Positions 16,986 to 25,495 of a stretch of 64,000 nt of DNA are shown here, in pieces. The stretch lies in NCBI GenBank assembly GCA_903642215.1, contig CAHJWG010000003.1:186001-250000 (forward strand), given 5' to 3'. Under the pieces are notes generated by a model. It had not been told where the DNA came from. It did no database searches and saw nothing but the letters and a program-made list of their open reading frames with translations. The number at the start of each line of letters is the position of its first letter. The stretch's first letter is position 1. Position numbers and translations under genes: made by a program. Source of the DNA: Sphingobacteriaceae bacterium. GTDB taxonomy: Bacteria > Bacteroidota > Bacteroidia > Sphingobacteriales > Sphingobacteriaceae.

Positions 16986-17308
16986 TTTTCAGATAAATTT
17001 AATGTTAATTTTTGTACAATATATTAGTCATTACTTGTACAATCATTTCCTCTTCTACCTAAAAAATGCTGCCAAAAAGGTATTGGCAAATGTTAAATTT
17101 TATAAATCTTAGCTAAGTGTTTGAGTTTGAAGTATAAAAAATACATTCTGTTAATAAAATAATCAATCGATTGATTAAGTAGATAATTAACGTATTGACT
17201 AATTAACAGTACAAGTTTTCTGTTTTAAACTACTGTTATACCAAAAACGTTTTTGGTATAACGTTATTAATCAGTTTGCAGGTTAAAAATTACCTATTAA
17301 AAGAAGTA
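16986..17308. promoter_or_regulatory. Intergenic region with two perfect palindromes
   Basis: This is the gap between the rhlE stop and the ompA start. It contains TAATCAATCGATTGATTA (17160-17177, 9+9 bp) and a 28-bp palindrome whose half is GTTATACCAAAAAC (17235-17262). The second lies 47 bp past the rhlE stop and could be its terminator, although it lacks a good T run. Both could be operators for ompA. A dispersed word copy (TTAAAAGAAGTATC, 17297-17310) overlaps the rhlE stop codon. Confidence 0.5.
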
Positions 17309-18514
17309 TCAGCTTTTCTTTTTGCGCCATACTTTTTTAAAACCGGTAGAAGGCCTTTTTAATTCCGGCTGATACAAAGGTGCTTCTCCAAGTTCTTCCG
17401 GTAAAGGCATTCGATTGATTGATTTACCGATCAAAGTTTCTATGTCTCTAAATTTACGCTGATCTTTTTCATTGATAAAAGTAATTGCCGTGCCGGTAGT
17501 TTCTGCGCGGGCAGTTCGGCCGATCCTGTGAATATAATCTTCAGGATCATGTGGCACGTCGTAATTTATAACTAAACTGATTCCCTCCACATCAATTCCC
17601 CGGGATAAAACGTCCGTACCGATAATAACCGGCAACTGTCTGCTTTTAAAGGCACGTAAAATATGTTCCCTTTGCTCCTGCTCTAAATCAGAATGAAAAG
17701 CCTCTACTTCAAAGCCGGCACGGTAAAGCGTTTGGTATAATTGCTTTACTTTTTCTTTGGTTGATACAAATACAATGGTGCTTGCATAATTCCCTTCTTT
17801 TAAAATCGATTTGATCAATGCTATTTTCTGATGATCAAAAACCATGTAAACCTGCTGTAAAATACCTACGGCCGGCTGTGAAATAGCAATATTGATCTGC
17901 TCTGGTTCGCGTAATATTTTTTGGGAAAGTTGCCGGATTTTGTTGGGCATCGTTGCCGAAAACAAAAGCGTTTGCCGGTTTGCAGGCAGATAACTGATTA
18001 TCCGGATAATATCGTCATAAAAACCCATGTCCAGCATCCGGTCTGCTTCGTCTAAAATTAAATGCTGCAACTGGTTAAGCTTAACCACGCCCGAAGTTAA
18101 ATGTGCAATTAACCTGCCCGGCGTAGCAATAATAATATCTACACCTTCATTTAAAGCACGGCGCTGCTGCTCGTAGCTAATGCCGTCTCCTCCGCCAAAA
18201 ACCGCGATAGAACTAATGCCGGTAAAATAAGCCAGTCCTTCCGTTTGCTGATCAATTTGCTGAACCAGTTCACGTGTCGGAGCCAGAATCAAAGTATTTA
18301 CGATACTTTTTTCTTTAGCTGTACAAATCTGGTTCATAATCGGCAGCAGATAAGCAGCAGTTTTGCCGGTGCCGGTTTGGGCGCAGGCAATTAAATCGTG
18401 CTTGTTTAATATGTAAGGGATGGCTTGCTGCTGTATCGGTGTAGGTTTGCGGAAACCCATGCTGTCTAATCCTTCCTGCAGGTTTGGATCGAAGTTAAAA
18501 TCGGTAAATGTCAA
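17309..18514 (-). CDS. rhlE: DEAD-box RNA helicase, RhlE-like
   Basis: The 401-residue protein has the full DEAD-box set in order: Q motif (GFRKPTPIQQQAIP, 21-34), motif I AQTGTGKT (about 44-51), PTRELV, TPGRL, DEAD, SAT, and C-terminal HRIGRTAR. It unwinds RNA with ATP in ribosome assembly or mRNA turnover. The C-terminus is short and basic (KKVWRKKKS). RhlE is the closest subfamily by layout, though close Bacteroidota paralogues exist. It is transcribed alone. Confidence 0.92.
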   Translation of the reverse strand: MTFTDFNFDPNLQEGLDSMGFRKPTPIQQQAIPYILNKHDLIACAQTGTGKTAAYLLPIMNQICTAKEKSIVNTLILAPTRELVQQIDQQTEGLAYFTGISSIAVFGGGDGISYEQQRRALNEGVDIIIATPGRLIAHLTSGVVKLNQLQHLILDEADRMLDMGFYDDIIRIISYLPANRQTLLFSATMPNKIRQLSQKILREPEQINIAISQPAVGILQQVYMVFDHQKIALIKSILKEGNYASTIVFVSTKEKVKQLYQTLYRAGFEVEAFHSDLEQEQREHILRAFKSRQLPVIIGTDVLSRGIDVEGISLVINYDVPHDPEDYIHRIGRTARAETTGTAITFINEKDQRKFRDIETLIGKSINRMPLPEELGEAPLYQPELKRPSTGFKKVWRKKKS

Positions 18515-18651
18515 AAGTAATTGGCTTGTGATGATGAATAAGTTCTGCTGCTTGCTACAAATTTTCTAAATATAGCGTTTTTTGATGATGTTTAATTTCG
18601 TTTGAAAATACTTTAGCATCAAAAAAATTATCATTTAGGACTGAAAGTACC

Positions 18652-18681
18652 GATACTTCTTTTACCGGCATAAAAACAGCA
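18652..18681. repeat. Dispersed word pair, head to head
   Basis: GATACTTCTTTTACCG (18652-18667) is followed at once by CATAAAAACAGCA (18669-18681), that is, one word of each type facing each other. It lies 9 bp after the ypdA stop codon (minus strand) and could help end that transcript. Confidence 0.6.
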
Positions 18682-18689
18682 AGTTAAAA

Positions 18690-19658
18690 TTAAACTTTCT
18701 CTGTATTTTGGATGATGTTACTGATTATTTGTTCTGCATGAACCCTGGAATTTTCAATAAACCACAAATGTGTATCCATGCCGCCGCAAACTACGCCGGC
18801 TAAATAAATCCCCTTTCGGCTGGTTTCCATCGTTTGCGGGTCGTACGCCGGAAGCAGCTTTTCATCCGCAGAAAGCACAATACCCATGGTTTTTAAAAAG
18901 TCGAAATTTGGCTGATAACCCGTTAATGCCAGCACAAAATCATTCGGAATCGTAATCAAACCTTCAGGTGTTTGTATATCAACTTCAAATTCTCTAACCG
19001 CAGAAAGATTGGATTGATAATAAACTTTGATCGTTCCTTCTTTAATCCGGTTGATGATATCCGGCCGGACCCAATATTTTACCCGGTCGCTAATATCATT
19101 TTTTCTAACAACCATCGTTACTTCCGCACCTTTTCTAAACGTTTCCAGCGCAGCATCAACAGAAGAATTACTGGCACCAACCACCAGCACTTTTTGCATC
19201 GTATAAAAACTTGGATCTTTATAATAATGCCGCACTTTGGGCAAATCCTCACCCGGAATATTCATTTTAACCGGCACATCGTAAAAACCGGTAGCAATAA
19301 TGATGTTTTTTGCCTCGTAAACCGCTTTGCTGGTTGTAATTTCGTAACCGCCGTTTTTAGGCTGATTATTTAAAACGGTTTCAAAAAGATGGATGTTTAA
19401 TTCGTTCGATGTAGCCACTCGGCGATAATATTCCAGCGATTCTGACCGCGTTGGTTTGATGCTGTTGGAAACAAAAGGAACGCCGCCGATTTCCAGCTTC
19501 TCCGAGGTCGAAAAAAACGTCATCCCGGCCGGGTAATTATACAAGGAGTTTACCAGCGTGCCTTTTTCCGCAATCAGGTAAGTTAAACCAGCTTTTTTAG
19601 CCTCTAAAGCACAGGCCAAACCAATCGGGCCGCCGCCAATAATGAATAAATCAAGCAT
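18690..19658 (-). CDS. ypdA: YpdA family bacillithiol disulfide reductase
   Basis: The 322-residue flavoprotein has the FAD-binding motif IIGGGPIGLACA (residues 6-17), a second NAD(P)H-binding motif VVGASNSSVDAALE (about 160-173) and the C-terminal motif GIYLAGVVCGG. YpdA reduces bacillithiol disulfide with NADPH, recycling the thiol used by bacilliredoxins. A bacilliredoxin gene lies 30 kb away in this window (49.8 kb), consistent with a bacillithiol system. It lacks the CxxC of thioredoxin reductases, as expected. Start chosen at MLDLFIIGGG. Confidence 0.92.
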   Translation of the reverse strand: MLDLFIIGGGPIGLACALEAKKAGLTYLIAEKGTLVNSLYNYPAGMTFFSTSEKLEIGGVPFVSNSIKPTRSESLEYYRRVATSNELNIHLFETVLNNQPKNGGYEITTSKAVYEAKNIIIATGFYDVPVKMNIPGEDLPKVRHYYKDPSFYTMQKVLVVGASNSSVDAALETFRKGAEVTMVVRKNDISDRVKYWVRPDIINRIKEGTIKVYYQSNLSAVREFEVDIQTPEGLITIPNDFVLALTGYQPNFDFLKTMGIVLSADEKLLPAYDPQTMETSRKGIYLAGVVCGGMDTHLWFIENSRVHAEQIISNIIQNTEKV

Positions 19659-19670
19659 ACATTTTAGTGT

Positions 19671-19726
19671 GATAAAAGAAGCATCAAATATTTCAGCTGA
19701 TGCGTGCTTCTTTTACCGGTAAAAAA
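19671..19726. repeat. Dispersed words as an inverted pair
   Basis: GATAAAAGAAGCATC (19671-19685) faces GTGCTTCTTTTACCGG (19704-19719), separated by 18 bp. The right copy extends into the palindrome TTTTACCGGTAAAA. It lies between ypdA and the SRP RNA gene, 12 bp upstream of the ypdA start. Confidence 0.65.
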
Positions 19727-19741
19727 TCATTAAAAAACAAA

Positions 19742-19759
19742 AGCCGGAAACTTCCGGCT
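19742..19759 (-). terminator. Terminator of SRP RNA
   Basis: AGCCGGAA/TTCCGGCT (8-bp stem, loop AC) is followed on the minus strand by a T-rich run. It lies 45 bp past the RNA 3' end. Confidence 0.7.
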
Positions 19760-19804
19760 GATATACAATTAAAAAAGAAGAAGGTTGGGTTGTAAAACAA
19801 AAAG

Positions 19805-19902
19805 TGGGTAAGCTACTTCTATCGCACCGCTACAACTCTCTACCCTTGCTGCGTTCCCACCCTGGGGGAGTTCAAAAGGAGCTGGTCGTAAAAGACTTAC
19901 CC
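19805..19902 (-). ncRNA. ffs: Bacterial small SRP RNA (4.5S)
   Basis: Read on the minus strand the RNA starts GGGTAAGTC and ends with the complementary CTTACCC, giving a perfect 7-bp terminal helix. The centre contains the SRP apical signature CCCAGGGTGGGAACGCAGCAAGGG, written here in two parts: CCCAGGGTGG then GAACGCAGCAAGGG. It includes the GGAA tetraloop and asymmetric loop bound by Ffh. It targets nascent membrane proteins together with Ffh. The promoter box TACTTTTG lies 5 nt upstream and a hairpin terminator follows. Confidence 0.88.
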
Positions 19903-19906
19903 GCCA

Positions 19907-19914
19907 CAAAAGTA
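19907..19914 (-). promoter_or_regulatory. Promoter -7 box TACTTTTG of ffs
   Basis: On the minus strand TACTTTTG matches TAnnTTTG exactly and ends 5 nt before the inferred SRP RNA 5' end. Confidence 0.55.
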
Positions 19915-19939
19915 GAAAAATTTTTAAATTGTGCGTTAA

Positions 19940-20545
19940 TTATTTCAAAATTACCAGTTTTTGATGCGGAGACAGCAATCCGATTTCCGTTTTTAAACGC
20001 ATCGGCAGATTGTAAAACTTGCGTGTCGGCGTTTCTAAAATCGTAATTTTATCGGCATAAAAGAAGCTGTCATATTTTAAGTTTTTAAAATATTGCCATA
20101 ATATTTCATACTTTTCTTTAGAAATTTCTTTAGCAATGGTAATGTGCGGCGTTTGGATAGTGCCTTTAGAAAACGTTCTGGTAAAACGGTGAAGCGTGGT
20201 TTTCATCGTTGTATCCACGTTAACTTTGGCATAAACGGTGTAGCTGTTTTGGCTGTGTTTAAAAAAATCAAAGCCGCAAACCCTAATTTCAAAAGCATTA
20301 ATCAAAGGTAATTTACGCTGATAATACGCCAGTTTTTCTTCAAAAATAAAGGATTGGATATTATGATCGTGGTTTATGGTAATATGCGCTTTGCTGTGGA
20401 GCGACGGGAAATCTCCGATCAACTCCCACGCTTTTAACTTAAAGTAAATGAATTTTGAAACAATATCTTCTGCCAAAGGAATAATCAGTAGGTAATCTCG
20501 CTTGCTTATCTTGGTAAAAGGTTCTGTGTTGAACAACTGTTTCAT
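19940..20545 (-). CDS. 2'-5' RNA ligase / 2H phosphoesterase family protein
   Basis: This 201-residue protein carries both signature HxTx motifs of the 2H phosphoesterase superfamily: HITI in SKAHITINHD (about residue 53) and HITI in TPHITIAKE (about 133). The spacing of about 80 residues is normal. The family includes RNA ligases and cyclic phosphodiesterases acting on RNA ends or cyclic nucleotides, and the exact substrate is unknown. It is a single gene, transcribed away from the arginine leader. In the ThpR sense the name would be over-specific, so no symbol is given. Confidence 0.85.
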   Translation of the reverse strand: MKQLFNTEPFTKISKRDYLLIIPLAEDIVSKFIYFKLKAWELIGDFPSLHSKAHITINHDHNIQSFIFEEKLAYYQRKLPLINAFEIRVCGFDFFKHSQNSYTVYAKVNVDTTMKTTLHRFTRTFSKGTIQTPHITIAKEISKEKYEILWQYFKNLKYDSFFYADKITILETPTRKFYNLPMRLKTEIGLLSPHQKLVILK

Positions 20546-20737
20546 GGCTAAAAATACTAATTTAATTAGTAAAAACTAATTGGATTTTAATCAAGTATTT
20601 TAATTTAAACGAATAAAATTTAAACAAGTTCCAAAAGATTCTATCATAAATGTAACTTTTAGAAAACCCGATAGTATAAATCGAAAATTTATACGATAAT
20701 TGCAGCATTTTCTAAGGAATATTAAATTAGACAAATC

Positions 20738-20866
20738 ATGGATCAACAACGCTTTTTTATGCCTACTGTAAGAGCAGTTTTTGCTCCGGTAGCATGTGCG
20801 TTAGGTTTGGTTTCCACTTTCTCCTTGTTGTTAAGACGACGACGGTTTTTTATTTCCAGACTTTGA
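20738..20866 (+). CDS. Arginine leader peptide (candidate attenuator)
   Basis: A 42-codon frame starts ATGGATCAACAACGC and contains LLLRRRRFFISRL near its end, with four consecutive Arg codons (AGA CGA CGA CGG) and seven Arg in total. It precedes the arginine operon by 117 bp. Tandem codons for the pathway product just upstream of the biosynthetic genes are the hallmark of ribosome-mediated attenuation: with Arg-tRNA scarce the ribosome stalls at the run and the downstream RNA folds to let transcription continue. The peptide is too short for standard gene callers. Whether Bacteroidota use this mechanism for arg is not something I can cite. Confidence 0.75.
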   Translation: MDQQRFFMPTVRAVFAPVACALGLVSTFSLLLRRRRFFISRL

Positions 20867-20896
20867 ATTAATTAACAGTTTATTCATCGTTCATCT

Positions 20897-20958
20897 GCCG
20901 GAAAATCAGACATCAATTCGTGCCATTTACAATGCTTCCGGCCTTAAAAGCCTTTTTT
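20897..20958 (+). promoter_or_regulatory. Candidate attenuator hairpin of the arg operon
   Basis: After the leader peptide, GCCGGAA (20897-20903) can pair with TTCCGGC (20936-20942). A competing weak hairpin GGCCTTAAAAGCC (20940-20952) ends directly in six T (20953-20958). The two share the CCGGC bases, so only one can form. The layout suits attenuation. The folding energies are not computed. Confidence 0.45.
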
Positions 20959-20983
20959 CAAACGGAAATATTTGTGTTTCTTC

Positions 20984-21631
20984 ATGACAATTCAAGATTT
21001 TAAAATACAGGTAGCCTCAGCAGAACATGCAGATTATGCTGCCAAAATTTGCGATGAAATGTCCGAGTCTGCTAAAGCACGCGGCACCGGCATTGCAACA
21101 CGCTCGCCAGAATATGTGGCTGGTAAAATGCTGGAAGGCAAAGCTATTATTGCCATTTATAAAGATGGCACTTGGGCAGGTTTTTGTTATATCGAAACCT
21201 GGAGCCACGGGCAGTTTGTGGCTAATTCGGGTTTAATTGTGAACCCGGCTTTCCGTAAAGTTGGCTTGGCTAAAGCCATTAAAGAACAAGTTTTTAACCT
21301 TTCCCGCAAAAAATATCCTGATGCCAAAATTTTTGGGTTAACAACCGGTTTAGCAGTAATGAAAATCAATTCTGAATTAGGATACGAACCGGTAACTTAT
21401 TCAGAATTAACACAGGACGAAGCCTTTTGGCAAGGCTGCAAAAGCTGCGTAAACTATGATATTTTGATGAGCAAAGAACGCAAAAATTGTATGTGTACGG
21501 CCATGCTTTTTGATCCGGAAGAAAAGGCAAAAGAGATTGAGGAAAAGATGAAAAAAATGAACCATAAAGCTACCTTGCTGGAACGGATTGAAAATGCGTT
21601 AAAAAAATCCACCAAAATAATGCAATTTTAA
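20984..21631 (+). CDS. GNAT acetyltransferase, probable N-acetylglutamate synthase of the arg operon
   Basis: This 215-residue GNAT protein starts at ATG 20984 (MTIQDFKIQVAS); an upstream in-frame TTG is less likely. The acetyl-CoA-binding beta-strand and loop appear as GLIVNPAFRKVGLAKAI (about 83-99, R-x-x-G-x-A type). A Cys-rich C-terminal region (CKSCVNYDILMSKERKNCMC) and a helical tail follow. As first gene of the arginine operon it probably acetylates (or acylates) glutamate, the first step, replacing a classical ArgA. The Cys-rich tail might bind metal. The acyl donor is uncertain, which matters because the operon's ArgF is of the acyl-ornithine type. Confidence 0.8.
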   Translation: MTIQDFKIQVASAEHADYAAKICDEMSESAKARGTGIATRSPEYVAGKMLEGKAIIAIYKDGTWAGFCYIETWSHGQFVANSGLIVNPAFRKVGLAKAIKEQVFNLSRKKYPDAKIFGLTTGLAVMKINSELGYEPVTYSELTQDEAFWQGCKSCVNYDILMSKERKNCMCTAMLFDPEEKAKEIEEKMKKMNHKATLLERIENALKKSTKIMQF

Positions 21632-21664
21632 GTTTTGGCCGCTGCCGAACAATCAACTTATAAC

Positions 21665-22864
21665 ATGAAAGAAAAAGTAGTTTTAGCGTTTAGCGGAGGT
21701 TTGGATACTTCGTTTTGCAGTATTTATTTGTCGCAGGATTTAGGTTTGGAAGTTCATTCTGTCATCGTAAATACCGGCGGTTTCAGTGCAGAAGAACTGG
21801 CCGATGTAGAACGCCGCGCTTATAAAATGGGCGTTGTTTCTCATCATGTGGTAGATGAAACAGAGAACTTTTACAATACCTGTGTGCGCTATCTGATTTA
21901 CGGAAATGTGCTGAAAAACAATACTTATCCGCTTTCTGTAAGTGCCGAACGGGTGAGCCAGGCAACGGCAATTGCTTTGTACGCCAAAAAAATCGGTGCT
22001 GATTATGTGGCGCATGGCAGCACCGGCGCGGGCAACGATCAAGTTCGGTTTGATATGATTTTTAACATTATCATTCCGGAAGTAAAAATTTTAACGCCAA
22101 TCCGTGATTTAAAATTAAGCCGCGAAGCAGAAATCAAATACCTGAAAGAGCATGGCGTAGAAATGAATTTTGAAAAAGCCAAATACTCGATCAATAAAGG
22201 TATTTGGGGAACTTCGGTTGGTGGAAAAGAAACTTTAACTTCTCACGAAGGTCTGCCGGATGATGCCTGGCCAACGCAACTGACCAAAGAAGGTTCAGAA
22301 AAAGTAACGCTGGAATTTAAGCAAGGCGAATTAATTGGCGTGAATGATGAATCTTTCGATCATCCAACAAAAGCCATCCAAAAACTACAGGAAATTGCCG
22401 CGCCTTACGCCATTGGCCGCGATATTCACGTGGGCGATACAATTATCGGTATTAAAGGCCGCGTTGGTTTTGAAGCTGCTGCGCCAATGGTGATCATCAA
22501 GGCGCATCACACTTTAGAAAAACATACGCTAACCAAATGGCAGCTGAGTTGGAAAGATCAGCTTTCTACTTTCTATGGAAATTGGTTGCATGAAGGACAG
22601 TTTCACGATCCGATTATGCGTAACATTGAAGCTTTTTTAACCGATACACAGCAGCAGGTTTCGGGTAAAGTTTTTGTGCAGTTGTATCCGTATCGTTTCC
22701 AGGTTTTGGGAATTGAATCCAAACACGATTTAATGTCGAACAAATTTGGCAGCTACGGCGAAATGAATAATACCTGGACCGGCGATGATGTGAAAGGATT
22801 TTCGAAAATTTTTGGTAATCAGGTAGTGATTTATCATAAAGTAAACGGCCAGCAGGAAAACTAA
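21665..22864 (+). CDS. argG: Argininosuccinate synthase
   Basis: The 399-residue enzyme joins citrulline and aspartate with ATP. The N-terminal P-loop AFSGGLDTS (about residues 8-16) is the PP-motif of the family. Further conserved regions include AHGSTGAGNDQVRF and KGRVGFEAA. The ATG at 21665 gives MKEKVVLAFSGGLDTS; the longer TTG-started form is unlikely. It is 33 bp from the GNAT gene and 2 bp from argC, in one operon. Confidence 0.96.
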   Translation: MKEKVVLAFSGGLDTSFCSIYLSQDLGLEVHSVIVNTGGFSAEELADVERRAYKMGVVSHHVVDETENFYNTCVRYLIYGNVLKNNTYPLSVSAERVSQATAIALYAKKIGADYVAHGSTGAGNDQVRFDMIFNIIIPEVKILTPIRDLKLSREAEIKYLKEHGVEMNFEKAKYSINKGIWGTSVGGKETLTSHEGLPDDAWPTQLTKEGSEKVTLEFKQGELIGVNDESFDHPTKAIQKLQEIAAPYAIGRDIHVGDTIIGIKGRVGFEAAAPMVIIKAHHTLEKHTLTKWQLSWKDQLSTFYGNWLHEGQFHDPIMRNIEAFLTDTQQQVSGKVFVQLYPYRFQVLGIESKHDLMSNKFGSYGEMNNTWTGDDVKGFSKIFGNQVVIYHKVNGQQEN

Positions 22865-22866
22865 AA

Positions 22867-23874
22867 ATGGCTGAACAAAAAATTAAAGCCGGAATTGTTG
22901 GTGGCGCAGGTTATACCGGCGGCGAAATGCTGCGGATTTTGCTCAATCACCCTAACGTAGAAATTGCTTTTATAAACAGCAGCAGCAACGCCGGCAATTA
23001 TATTTACGATGTACATAAAGATCTTTTCGGCGATACAGAATTGAAATTCAGCAGTGATTTATCTGATAAAATTGATGTTTTATTTTTATGCGTTGGCCAC
23101 GGCGATGCGAAAAAGTTTCTGGAAGCAAACGCCGTTGCTGATCATATCAAAATCATCGATTTAAGTCAGGATTTTAGATTGACTGGCAACTCAAAACTAC
23201 AAACTCGAACCTTCACTTACGGCTTACCCGAACTTCAAAAAGAGGTGATAAAAACAGCATCTAACATTGCCAATCCGGGTTGCTTTGCCACTTGCATTCA
23301 GCTGGCGTTGCTTCCTTTAGCACATAAAAATTTGCTGCTAAACGAAGTACATATTTCGGCCACCACAGGTTCTACGGGTGCCGGCCAAAGCCTTGCTCCT
23401 ACTTCGCACTTTACCTGGCGCAATGATAATTTGTCGGTTTACAAAGCTTTTAATCATCAGCATTTGCACGAAATTAGTCAGTCGCTAAATCAGCTGCAAA
23501 ACGATTTTCCGGTTTATCCTTCTGATAAAAACAAACTTAATTTCATTCCCTACCGGGGAGATTTTACGCGTGGCATTTTAGCTTCCATTTATACCGAATG
23601 TAATTTGAGTGAAGAAGAAGCGTTGAAACTTTACACTGATTTTTACGCTGAACATCCTTTTACACACGTTACCAACCGAGATATCGATTTAAAGCAAGTT
23701 GTAAACACCAACAAATGCTTTATCCTAGTGAAGAAACACGGTAATAAAATTTTCCTGATCAGCATAATGGATAATCTGCTAAAAGGAGCATCCGGACAAG
23801 CAGTTCAAAACATGAATTTAATGTTTGGCCTGGAAGAAACTGCCGGACTTAAACTAAAAGCAAACGCTTTTTAG
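22867..23874 (+). CDS. argC: N-acetyl-gamma-glutamyl-phosphate reductase
   Basis: The 335-residue NADPH-dependent enzyme reduces the acyl-glutamyl phosphate to the semialdehyde, the third step of arginine synthesis. The N-terminal GIVGGAGYTGGEMLR (residues 8-22) binds NADP. The catalytic Cys lies in NPGCFAT (about 137-143). The gene follows argG by 2 bp. It contains one dispersed word (GTGATAAAAACAGCATC, 23245-23261), read as VIKTAS. The usual next gene argD follows only after an inserted four-helix-bundle gene. Confidence 0.96.
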   Translation: MAEQKIKAGIVGGAGYTGGEMLRILLNHPNVEIAFINSSSNAGNYIYDVHKDLFGDTELKFSSDLSDKIDVLFLCVGHGDAKKFLEANAVADHIKIIDLSQDFRLTGNSKLQTRTFTYGLPELQKEVIKTASNIANPGCFATCIQLALLPLAHKNLLLNEVHISATTGSTGAGQSLAPTSHFTWRNDNLSVYKAFNHQHLHEISQSLNQLQNDFPVYPSDKNKLNFIPYRGDFTRGILASIYTECNLSEEEALKLYTDFYAEHPFTHVTNRDIDLKQVVNTNKCFILVKKHGNKIFLISIMDNLLKGASGQAVQNMNLMFGLEETAGLKLKANAF

Positions 23875-23879
23875 AAGAA

Positions 23880-24314
23880 GTTTTAAGTGATAAGTTATAC
23901 GTTTTAAGTTATGCAAAACTACAAAGATTTAAAAGTTTGGGACAAAGCACATCAGCTTACGTTAAAAATTTATCAATTAACTAAGCTATTTCCAAAGGAT
24001 AAAATCTATGGTTTAACCAGTCAAATCCGACGATCGGCTGCTTCCATTCCAGCAAATATTGCGGAAGGCTGTGGCAAAAACTCGCAATTGGAATTAGCGC
24101 ATTACTTAAATACCTCATTAGGTTCTGCAAATGAAACAGAATATCATTTATTACTTGCTAAAGATTTAAGTTACTTTTTGGTTGCTGATCATGATATTTT
24201 AGCTGAACAGATTAATGAAATCAAAGCAATGCTGATTTCATTAATAACCAAAGTTAGAAAGGTCTAAACCATGCTTTTCACTTAAAACTTACAACATAAA
24301 ACTTAAAACTCAAC
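23880..24314. mobile_element. Four-helix-bundle (S23) gene cassette flanked by repeats
   Basis: The S23 gene is bracketed by repeats of TTTTAAGT: GTTTTAAGTGATAAGTT and CGTTTTAAGTTATG on the left (23880-23913), and ACTTAAAACTT...ACTTAAAACT in opposite orientation on the right (24279-24309). The cassette splits argC from argD in an otherwise tight operon. Flanking inverted heptamers suggest a mobile cassette, as known for S23 genes that sit in 23S rRNA intervening sequences elsewhere. Confidence 0.5.
23911..24267 (+). CDS. Four-helix-bundle protein (S23 family)
   Basis: The 118-residue protein matches the S23/four-helix-bundle family: DLKVWDKAHQLTLKIYQLT (6-24), GLTSQIRRSAASIPANIAEG (35-54, the family signature), and helices 3 and 4 after ELAHYLNTSLGSANE. 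The family was first found in intervening sequences of 23S rRNA genes and is scattered in Bacteroidota chromosomes, with unknown function. Here it lies inside the arginine operon, on the same strand. The start codon is within the left flanking repeat. Confidence 0.92.
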   Translation: MQNYKDLKVWDKAHQLTLKIYQLTKLFPKDKIYGLTSQIRRSAASIPANIAEGCGKNSQLELAHYLNTSLGSANETEYHLLLAKDLSYFLVADHDILAEQINEIKAMLISLITKVRKV

Positions 24315-25472
24315 ATGAAACCATTTGACGTTTACCCAATCAACCATATTAATATCGTAAAAGGCCAAGGCAGTTTAGTTTGGGACGATAAAGGCCAGGA
24401 ATATCTGGATTTATACGGCGGACACGCAGTAATTTCCATTGGCCACACCAATCCGCATTATGTGGAGCGACTTGAAAATCAGTTGCACCAGTTGGGTTTT
24501 TACAGTAATTCGATTGAAATACCAATTCAAAAAGAGTTTGCGGAGAAGTTGGGGAAAGTTTCCGGACGAGATGATTATCAACTTTTTTTGTGTAATTCCG
24601 GTGCTGAAGCAAATGAAAATGCGCTAAAATTAGCTTCATTTTATAACGGCAGAAAGAAGGTAATTGCGTTTAGCAAAGCGTTCCACGGCCGTACATCTTT
24701 GGCGGTTGCGGTTACGGATAATCCGAAAATTCTGGCTCCGGTTAACGAAACGGATCATGTAGTTTTTCTGCCTTTTAATGATGAAGCTGCGCTGGAACAT
24801 GCTTTTGCTCAAAATGAAATCAGCTCTGTTATTATTGAAGGCATCCAAGGTGTTGGCGGGATTCGCGTAGCAACAGAAAGTTTCCTGCAAAAAATCCGTT
24901 CGCTTTGTGATGAATACAATGCTGTTTTTATCGCTGATTCTGTACAATGCGGTTACGGCCGGACGGGTAAGTTTTATTCGCATGATTTTGCCGGTGTTGA
25001 TGCTGATATCTACACCATGGCCAAAGGAATGGGCAACGGTTTCCCGATTGGCGGCATTTCTATTTCCCCAAAAATAAAACCGGTTTATTATATGCTGGGC
25101 ACTACTTTTGGCGGAAACCATTTGGCCTGTGCGGCAGGATTGGCCGTTTTGGAAGTGATGGAACGCGATAACTTAATGCAAAACGCTGCCGATTTGGGGA
25201 AATATCTAATCGAAGAATTAAAGAAATTTGAGCAGGTAAAAGAAGTACGCGGCCGTGGTTTGATGATCGGGATTGAATTGCCGGAATATCTGGCGCATGT
25301 TAAAGCCGAACTTTTATTTAAGTATCATATTTTTACGGGTGAAGCTAAGCCGAACGTGATTCGTTTATTACCGGCTTTGAATCTGACTAAAGCTTATGCG
25401 GATCGTTTTTTGGAAAGTTTTAGTTTAGCTTTGAAAAACGCGCCTGTTGCAGAGTTCAATCCTTCGATGTAG
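24315..25472 (+). CDS. argD: Acylornithine aminotransferase
   Basis: This 385-residue class III PLP aminotransferase converts acyl-glutamate semialdehyde to acyl-ornithine. Motifs include LFLCNSGAEANENALKLA (phosphate-binding loop), FHGRT, ADSVQCGYGRTGKFY (PLP-contacting Asp-x-V-Q) and the Lys in TMAKGMGNGFPIGG. It is one of the operon's core genes. A dispersed word lies inside (24918-24933), read as NAVFIA. The ATG at 24315 is directly after the inserted cassette's right repeat. Confidence 0.94.
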   Translation: MKPFDVYPINHINIVKGQGSLVWDDKGQEYLDLYGGHAVISIGHTNPHYVERLENQLHQLGFYSNSIEIPIQKEFAEKLGKVSGRDDYQLFLCNSGAEANENALKLASFYNGRKKVIAFSKAFHGRTSLAVAVTDNPKILAPVNETDHVVFLPFNDEAALEHAFAQNEISSVIIEGIQGVGGIRVATESFLQKIRSLCDEYNAVFIADSVQCGYGRTGKFYSHDFAGVDADIYTMAKGMGNGFPIGGISISPKIKPVYYMLGTTFGGNHLACAAGLAVLEVMERDNLMQNAADLGKYLIEELKKFEQVKEVRGRGLMIGIELPEYLAHVKAELLFKYHIFTGEAKPNVIRLLPALNLTKAYADRFLESFSLALKNAPVAEFNPSM

Positions 25473-25495
25473 AATTTGTTGCCATTCGATTTTTT

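Noticed and set aside
24636..25121. Long antisense frame inside argD
   Set aside because: It is a shadow of the argD coding frame, with no protein character.
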